Assembly: GCA_964471535.1 (NCBI GenBank)
Contig: CAYYHA010000154.1
Location: forward strand, 1-9,857
DNA: 9,857 nt
Direction: 5' to 3'
Origin: CAYYHA01 sp964471535
Lineage (GTDB): Bacteria > Myxococcota > Myxococcia > SLRQ01
Under the pieces are notes generated by a model that saw only the letters and a program-made list of their open reading frames with translations, was not told where the DNA came from and did no database searches. The position numbers and the translations under genes were made by a program. Each line of letters starts with the position of its first letter. Position 1 is the first letter of the stretch. Of this stretch, positions 5,411-9,857 are shown one piece after another.

Positions 5411-6621
5411 CACCAGTTCTCCGTGAGCGTGATCGTGTCGCCCATGGCCTTGGGCGCGTTGCGGGCGTAGTTGACGAAGCGCACCAGAAGCACCAGGGCC
5501 CCCAGGAGGAGGACGCCGCTGATGATGCGGCGGACCACCTCGAGGTCGTGGAGGAGGACCTCGTAGAGCCCGGTCAGCACCACCAGGGCGATGCCGATGG
5601 GGACCAGGTACTTCCAGCACAGGTCCATCATCTGGTCGATCCGGATCCGCGGGAGCGTCCACCGGATCCACAGGACGACGAAGACGCCTACCCACGCCTT
5701 GATCTGGAAGACGAGCACCGAGAGCGCGATCGCGCCGGCGCTGTCGTAGCTCTCGATCCCTGGCACCAGCCACCCGCCGAGGAAGAGCACCACCCCCAGC
5801 GCGTTCATGATGTAGACGTTGGCGAACTCGGCCAAGAAGTAGCTTGCGAAGCGAAGCCCCGAGTACTCGGTGTTGAAGCCGCTGACCAGCTCCTGCTCCG
5901 CTTCAGGTAGATCGAAGGGGGTGCGGTTGCCCTCGGCAAGGGAGGCGATGGCGTAGATGAAGAACGCGGTGAAGTGCATGGGGCTGCGGAAGAGGTACCA
6001 GTCCCAGGGCATCGCCCCCTGCGCCTCCACCACCCCGACGGTGCTCATCGTGCCGGCCGAGAGGATGACGACCATCAGCGAGAGCGCGAAGGGGATCTCG
6101 TAGCTGACGATCTGCGCCGCCGAGCGCCAGCCGCCGAGGACCGCCCACTTCGAGTTCGAGGCCCAGCCGCTGACTAGGACCCCCACCACTTCCAGGGACG
6201 CCACGGCGGCAATGTAGAAGAGGCCCACGTTCATGTCGGCGATGACGAGGTGGGCGCCGAAGGGGAGGGCGACCAGGGAGAGCACCATCCCTAGGAGGAC
6301 GAGGTAGGGTCCCAGCTTGAAGAGGGGAACGTCGGCGTCCTCGGGGATGAGATCCTCCTTCAGGATGTTCTTCAGACCGTCGGCCATCCACACGAGGATG
6401 CCCATGGGGCCGGCGCGGTTTGGGCCGATGCGGCTCTGCATGCGCCCCGCGACCTTCCGCTCCAGCCAGGAGATGAAGCCGCCGAAGAAGGCGCCGAAGA
6501 TGCCGAAGACCACCGACCCGGCGACGATCATCACCCCCGCGTAGAAGACCTGCGTGTAGGGCCACGTGGCCGGATCGGCGTCGAACCAGGAACGAATGAG
6601 GGAGTCAGCGAGCGCTTGCAT
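5410..6621 (-). CDS. nuoH: NADH-quinone oxidoreductase subunit H
   Basis: NuoH/ND1 anchors the peripheral arm to the membrane arm and forms the entrance of the quinone chamber. The 403-residue product contains SWLERKVAGRMQSRIGPNRAGPMG (49-74, first family signature region), SNSKWAVLGGWRSAAQIVSYEIP (155-177) and the second signature PFDLPEAEQELVSGFNTEYSG (235-255). Near the C-terminus RWTLPRIRIDQMMDLCWKYLVP (320-341) is also standard. It exceeds E. coli NuoH (325) mainly through about 20 extra N-terminal residues and an additional hydrophobic segment at 363-383 before the TLTENW tail. Residue 77 is Val, where most family members have Gln in the GLLQPxADGLK region. The ATG at 6621 has AGGAAA about 14 nt upstream, a rather distant ribosome site. 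The gene follows nuoD by 37 nt, with no nuoEFG between, and its TGA overlaps the nuoI ATG by one base. Confidence 0.98.
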   Translation of the reverse strand: MQALADSLIRSWFDADPATWPYTQVFYAGVMIVAGSVVFGIFGAFFGGFISWLERKVAGRMQSRIGPNRAGPMGILVWMADGLKNILKEDLIPEDADVPLFKLGPYLVLLGMVLSLVALPFGAHLVIADMNVGLFYIAAVASLEVVGVLVSGWASNSKWAVLGGWRSAAQIVSYEIPFALSLMVVILSAGTMSTVGVVEAQGAMPWDWYLFRSPMHFTAFFIYAIASLAEGNRTPFDLPEAEQELVSGFNTEYSGLRFASYFLAEFANVYIMNALGVVLFLGGWLVPGIESYDSAGAIALSVLVFQIKAWVGVFVVLWIRWTLPRIRIDQMMDLCWKYLVPIGIALVVLTGLYEVLLHDLEVVRRIISGVLLLGALVLLVRFVNYARNAPKAMGDTITLTENW

Positions 6622-6658
6622 CGGTTCTGCTCGTGTTTCCTATGCGTGTCGAATCGGG

Positions 6659-7804
6659 TCAGCGATCGATCTCGGGCGCCACCACGTCGAGCGAAGCGAC
6701 GAAGGCGACCAGGTCCTGAATCATCATTCCGTAGCTCTTTGCCTCGATGATGGTCATGGCGCAGAAGCTGCCGGTGCGGGCTCGGACGCGATAAGGCTTC
6801 TCTCCGCCGTCGGCGACGACGTAGTAGGCCATCTCGCCCCGTGCACTCTCGATGCGGCTCTGCGCCTCGTTCGCCTTGGGCTTGAGCTTCCGGGGAAGCT
6901 TTGCGTTCACCGGTCCGCCGGGCATCCGCTCGATGGCCTGGCGGAGGATGCGGCAGCTCTGCCGCATCTCGTTGACGCGTACCTCCCAGCGGTCGAAGCA
7001 GTCGCCCAGCGTGCCCACGCGGCCTCGCCCCACGGGCACCTCGAAATCGAAGTCCCGGTAGGCGCCGTAGGGACGATCCCGCCGCAGATCCCAATCCACG
7101 CCGCTGCCCCGCAGGTTGGGGCCCACGAGCCCGTAAGCGATGGCCTCGTCGGCGGTCACCACGCCCACGTTGGCGAGGCGGCGCACCATGATCTCGTTGG
7201 TGGTGATGAGCCGGTCCCACTCGTCGAGGAAGGGCTCGAAGTGGTCGAGGAAGCGCTGCACCTTGTCCAGCCAACCGTCGGGGACGTCGGCCATGACCCC
7301 ACCGATGCGCATGTAGTTGTAGGTGAGCCGCGCGCCACAGAGCTCCTCGATGAGATCGTTGACGTACTCGCGCTCGCGAAGCGCGTGGGGGAAGGGCGTC
7401 ACCGCACCCACGTCCATGGCCATGGTGCCCACCGAGATGAGGTGGCTGGCGATGCGGTTGAGCTCGCATGCGAGGATGCGGCAGTACTCGCCGCGGGGGG
7501 GCACCTCGACCTCGAGGAGCCGCTCCACCGCCCGCGCATAGCCCTCGTTGGCGAACATCGCCGCGACGTAGTCGATGCGGTCGGTGTAGGGCATGTAGCC
7601 GTTGTAGGTGCACTTCTCCCCGATCTTTTCCAGTGAGCGGTGTAAATAGCCCACGTCGGGGATCGCCCGGCTGATCACCTCCCCGTCGGTTTCCACCAGG
7701 AAGTTGATCACGCCGTGCGTCGACGGGTGCTGCGGCCCCATGTTGAGGAGCATCTCGTCGCTGGGGTCGTCCGCCTTCCGGATGATGATCGGCTGCGCTG
7801 CCAT
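6659..7804 (-). CDS. nuoD: NADH-quinone oxidoreductase subunit D
   Basis: NuoD (49-kDa subunit, Nqo4) forms the quinone-binding pocket with NuoB. The 381-residue product starts MAAQPIIIRKADDP, then LLNMGPQHPSTHGV. H30 and Y79 (TDRIDYV) align with His38 and Tyr87 of Thermus Nqo4, the quinone head-group ligands. Other family blocks are GYLHRSLEK, CELNRIASHL, RIGGVMADVP, GPNLRGSGVDWDLRRDRPYGAY and the C-terminal end SLDVVAPEIDR. The usual ending is close to SLDPVMGEVDR, so the last turn is slightly divergent. An in-frame ATG 30 codons upstream (7894) is rejected: the ATG at 7804 has GAGGAA 4 nt upstream, and the extra 30 residues are Arg-rich with no family match. NuoC and NuoD are separate proteins here, unlike the E. 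coli fusion. The gene lies 128 nt after nuoC and 37 nt before nuoH. Confidence 0.98.
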   Translation of the reverse strand: MAAQPIIIRKADDPSDEMLLNMGPQHPSTHGVINFLVETDGEVISRAIPDVGYLHRSLEKIGEKCTYNGYMPYTDRIDYVAAMFANEGYARAVERLLEVEVPPRGEYCRILACELNRIASHLISVGTMAMDVGAVTPFPHALREREYVNDLIEELCGARLTYNYMRIGGVMADVPDGWLDKVQRFLDHFEPFLDEWDRLITTNEIMVRRLANVGVVTADEAIAYGLVGPNLRGSGVDWDLRRDRPYGAYRDFDFEVPVGRGRVGTLGDCFDRWEVRVNEMRQSCRILRQAIERMPGGPVNAKLPRKLKPKANEAQSRIESARGEMAYYVVADGGEKPYRVRARTGSFCAMTIIEAKSYGMMIQDLVAFVASLDVVAPEIDR

Positions 7805-7932
7805 GGCCTTCCTCGTGGTGGCGTGTCTGGTGCGGGTGGGGTCTTCCTTGGCGTCTCGTTCGCCTCCCGCCCGGCGCAATGGCCGGCGAGGCACGGCCGC
7901 TTCGGGGGCACGGCCGCGCCCGAGGCGTCGTA
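7805..7932 (-). other. nuoC-nuoD intergenic spacer with 11-bp direct repeat
   Basis: This is a 128-nt non-coding spacer. GGCACGGCCGC occurs at 7890-7900 and again at 7907-7917 (period 17). Because CGGCCG is self-complementary, the two copies can also pair as a 6-bp stem with an 11-nt loop. The nuoD ribosome binding site GAGGAA sits at the left end, next to the ATG. In sequence this GC-rich would-be hairpins are common, so a regulatory role is not claimed. Confidence 0.4.
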
Positions 7933-8547
7933 CTAGTGAACCGTGGCCGCGCCCTCCCCCGAGGCAGCGCCGGCCGCGCCGTCGCCGCCGTCTGTGGCCT
8001 CTGCTTCAGCGAGGGCCTGCGCCTGCTTCCGCTTCAGCTCGTCCAGCCGGGAAAAACCCTCGATGCCGGTCAGGCGCCGGTGGCTGATCCCGTGGTAGGC
8101 CTCGTGTTCCACATAGTCTTTGCGCAGGGGGTGCCCCTCCCAGTCGTCGGGGAGCATCAGGGGGCGCAGGTCCGGATGCCCCTCGAAGTCCACACCGAAG
8201 AGATCGTGGATCTCCCGCTCGAACCAATCGGCGACCGGCCAGATGTCGCTGACCGTCGGTACGACGGGATCGTTGCGGTCGGCCTCCACCTTCAGCTTGT
8301 AGCTGTGGCGATGCCGGTAGCTGAACAGGTGGTAGACGGTGCGGATGAGGTTCTCCTCCGGGTAGTCTACCGCCGTCTCGTCGACGAGGAAGTTCATCTC
8401 CAGCCCCTCGGTATCCCGGAGGAAGAGGCACACCTCCCGCAGCCTCTCCGGCGCCACGACGGCGAAGGGATCGATGGCCTCGTGGAGATCGGAGACCGCG
8501 TCGCCGAAGTGCGCCTTCACCTTTTCGTGAATCTCTTCCAGCGTCAT
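7933..8547 (-). CDS. nuoC: NADH-quinone oxidoreductase subunit C
   Basis: NuoC (30-kDa subunit, Nqo5) is a structural subunit of the peripheral arm that packs against NuoD. The 204-residue product carries the complex1_30kDa signature in FEREIHDLFGVDFEGHPDLR (109-128), followed by LPDDWEGHPLRKDY (132-145). Upstream, residues 50-90 (FLVDETAVDYP, RTVYHLFSYRHRH) match the family's beta-strand core. The C-terminal tail from about residue 176 is low-complexity Ala/Glu/Gly and probably disordered. The ATG at 8547 is preceded by a strong GGGAGGAGG (8554-8562), and the gene starts 25 nt after nuoB. The stop is TAG. It is a stand-alone NuoC, not fused to NuoD. Confidence 0.98.
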   Translation of the reverse strand: MTLEEIHEKVKAHFGDAVSDLHEAIDPFAVVAPERLREVCLFLRDTEGLEMNFLVDETAVDYPEENLIRTVYHLFSYRHRHSYKLKVEADRNDPVVPTVSDIWPVADWFEREIHDLFGVDFEGHPDLRPLMLPDDWEGHPLRKDYVEHEAYHGISHRRLTGIEGFSRLDELKRKQAQALAEAEATDGGDGAAGAASGEGAATVH

Positions 8548-8572
8548 GGGGCGCCTCCTCCCTCGGGTCCCT

Positions 8573-9127
8573 CTAGGCCTCGATCTCCTCGGGCACGTCG
8601 TAGTCCACGCCGGACGGGCGGCGGGTGTGGGGCCGGAGCTTGTCCATCCACCGCTCCTTCATGATGAGGTCCTGGATGCGCAGCACCCCCTCGGTGAGTG
8701 CCTCGGGTCGCGGCGGACAGCCGGGCACGTACACGTCCACCGGGATGATCTTGTCCACACCCTTTACGACCGAGTACGCGAGCTGGAAGAGGCCGCCGCA
8801 GGTGGCGCAGGAGCCCATGGAGATCACGTACTTGGGCTCGGCCATCTGGTCGTAGAGCAGCTTACAGCGCTCGGCCATCTTGTAGGTGAGGGTGCCGGCG
8901 ACGATCATCAGATCGCTCTGCCGTGGCGTGGCCCGCGGAATGGAGCCGAAGCGGTCGAGATCCGCCCGGGGGCCGCCGGTCTGCATCAGCTCGATCCCGC
9001 AGCAGGCCAGGCCGAAGAGCAGGTACCAGACCGAGTGCTTCCGGGTCAGATTGATGAGCGTGTCGATCTTGCCCGTTTGGGTGAGGATGATCTCCCCCCC
9101 ACCTTCCTCGAGTGCGAACTTCGACAT
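8573..9127 (-). CDS. nuoB: NADH-quinone oxidoreductase subunit B
   Basis: NuoB (PSST, Nqo6) holds cluster N2, the last [4Fe-4S] cluster before quinone. The 184-residue product shows all four N2 ligands: the tandem pair C42/C43 in FGLACCGIELM, C107 in GSCATCGG and C137 in VPGCPPRPEAL, spaced as in E. coli NuoB (63, 64, 129, 158). Other family blocks are DRFGSIPRATPRQSDLMIVAGTLT and YVISMGSCA. C110, three residues after a ligand, is an extra cysteine where many homologues have Ser, Thr or another small residue. Length is normal. The ATG at 9127 has GGAGGAG (9134-9140) 6 nt upstream. The gene starts 105 nt after nuoA and ends 25 nt before nuoC. Confidence 0.99.
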   Translation of the reverse strand: MSKFALEEGGGEIILTQTGKIDTLINLTRKHSVWYLLFGLACCGIELMQTGGPRADLDRFGSIPRATPRQSDLMIVAGTLTYKMAERCKLLYDQMAEPKYVISMGSCATCGGLFQLAYSVVKGVDKIIPVDVYVPGCPPRPEALTEGVLRIQDLIMKERWMDKLRPHTRRPSGVDYDVPEEIEA

Positions 9128-9232
9128 GGGGCGCTCCTCCGTGATCGATGAATGTGGTGGCGTCCCTGCTTCAGGTGCCTTTCAGGTTCGTTTCTCGGTC
9201 CGTGCGTACATCCGGGCGTGGCCTCGGGATCC
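9128..9232 (-). other. nuoA-nuoB intergenic spacer
   Basis: This is a 105-nt spacer that contains the nuoB ribosome binding site GGAGGAG at its left end. I see no convincing promoter, terminator hairpin or small ORF in it. Confidence 0.5.
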
Positions 9233-9685
9233 CTAGGCGGCTTCTCGCTGGCGCGCCCCCGGCTCGCCGGGAACGTCGGCGGCGACGGGGATGCCCCGGT
9301 CGTCGAGGGTCTTCTTCACCCAGGCGAGATCGCCCTCCGCCCACACGTAGACGAGCCCCGCGCCCAAGATGACGACGAACGCCACGATCTCGAGCAGGGC
9401 GACGAGCCCGTGGCCCGAGGCGACCCACGCCTTGAAGACCGTGACCACCGGGAACATGAAGGCGACCTCCACGTCGAAGACCACGAAGACGAGCGCGAAG
9501 AGGTAGAAGCGGGGGTTGAAGCGGAACCAGGCGGGGCCGATGGGCCGCTCGCCGCACTCGTAGATGGTGCGCTTCTCCGGATCGGGGATGTCGGGCCGGA
9601 TGAGCTTGCCGATGAGCAGGCCGCCGAAGATGAAGCCTACGGCGATGACGGCAAAGACGAGGACGTTTCCGAAGTGGAAGCCCAT
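9233..9685 (-). CDS. nuoA: NADH-quinone oxidoreductase subunit A
   Basis: NuoA/ND3 is a three-helix membrane subunit whose first loop lies at the junction with the quinone chamber. The 150-residue product has helices at about 8-28, 61-83 and 93-114. The conserved loop KRTIYECGERPIGPAWFRF contains C44, the counterpart of the ND3 loop cysteine. The hallmark FALVFVVFDVEVAFMFPVV follows, with D71 and E73. The tail after the third helix (115-150) is polar and somewhat longer than in short homologues. The ATG at 9685 has GAGG (9692-9695) 6 nt upstream. It is the first gene of the visible operon, as is usual for nuo operons, and no other coding sequence lies between it and the right edge. Confidence 0.98.
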   Translation of the reverse strand: MGFHFGNVLVFAVIAVGFIFGGLLIGKLIRPDIPDPEKRTIYECGERPIGPAWFRFNPRFYLFALVFVVFDVEVAFMFPVVTVFKAWVASGHGLVALLEIVAFVVILGAGLVYVWAEGDLAWVKKTLDDRGIPVAADVPGEPGARQREAA

Positions 9686-9815
9686 GGGTAGCCTCGGGTG
9701 CTCTTATCCTGTGGGGTGTTGTGGAACGGTGGGTGTGGCGCGGTCAGGGGACATGAGGCGCGTGGGCCGCGGGATGGGGAGCTGGACGGGCGCAGGGCGC
9801 GATCCGGGGCGGCGC

Positions 9816-9844
9816 AGTCTCTTACGACGCTTCCTGCAAGTCAA
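9816..9844 (-). promoter_or_regulatory. Candidate sigma70-type promoter upstream of nuoA
   Basis: Reading the minus strand, TTGACT (9839-9844) matches five of six bases of a -35 box. It is followed after 17 bases by GAGACT (9816-9821), which matches only three of six bases of a -10 box. It lies about 130 nt before the nuoA start, in the only upstream non-coding region visible (9686-9857). The -10 element is poor, so this is a weak guess. No operator or riboswitch is recognised in the leader. Confidence 0.22.
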
Positions 9845-9857
9845 CGGCTCCTCGACC

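Noticed and set aside
5411..5773. In-frame upstream extension of nuoI (121 codons) inside nuoH
   Set aside because: It would read nuoH in another frame and gives an Arg/Pro-rich segment unlike NuoI. The ATG at 5410 matches the family start and has a ribosome binding site.
7805..7894. N-terminal 30-codon extension of nuoD
   Set aside because: The sequence is Arg-rich and unlike any NuoD start. The ATG at 7804 has a good GAGGAA site immediately upstream.
7890..7917. Direct repeat GGCACGGCCGC x2 considered as an operator
   Set aside because: It consists of only two short GC-rich copies in GC-rich DNA, in the middle of the operon; chance is a sufficient explanation.

Overview
The window is part of one respiratory complex I (proton-pumping NADH:quinone oxidoreductase, nuo/Nqo/ND) operon. 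All ten genes lie on the minus strand, so the operon reads from right to left: nuoA, nuoB, nuoC, nuoD, nuoH, nuoI, nuoJ, nuoK, nuoL and the first 189 codons of nuoM, which runs off the left edge. The DNA is very GC-rich. Gene order, protein lengths and the separate nuoC and nuoD suggest a high-GC bacterium, perhaps a myxobacterial or deltaproteobacterial lineage. That placement is weak, because there is no rRNA or other phylogenetic marker here.

Layout on the + strand: 1-569 nuoM (5' part); 588-3029 nuoL; 3050-3373 nuoK (GTG start); 3393-4049 nuoJ; 4050-4219 a 170-nt spacer with strong inverted repeats; 4220-5410 nuoI; 5410-6621 nuoH; 6659-7804 nuoD; 7805-7932 spacer; 7933-8547 nuoC; 8573-9127 nuoB; 9128-9232 spacer; 9233-9685 nuoA; 9686-9857 upstream leader with a weak candidate promoter. 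Most junctions are 18-37 nt or overlap by 1 nt, as expected for a co-transcribed and translationally coupled operon. No non-coding stretch exceeds 300 nt. No tRNA, rRNA, mobile element or CRISPR array is visible.

NuoB, C, D and I form the peripheral Q-module, which carries cluster N2, the N6a/N6b clusters and the quinone pocket. NuoA, H, J, K, L and M form the membrane proton-pumping arm. The genes of the NADH-oxidising module (nuoE, nuoF, nuoG), which often sit between nuoD and nuoH, are absent at that position, and the two genes are only 37 nt apart.

The most unusual gene is nuoI. After a normal two-[4Fe-4S] ferredoxin core (residues 1 to about 170) it carries about 225 extra residues. These hold two tandem RnfB-type FeS domains (CX2CX4CX17-19C followed by EPGG), joined by acidic and Ala/Pro/Glu-rich linkers. 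The protein is therefore predicted to hold four [4Fe-4S] clusters instead of two. Together with the missing nuoEFG at this locus, this raises the possibility of a complex I with a different or additional electron-entry module. Smaller oddities are an apparent extra N-terminal membrane helix in NuoJ, an extra C-terminal helix in NuoH, a His-rich loop and another long insert in NuoL, and an extra cysteine beside an N2 ligand in NuoB.
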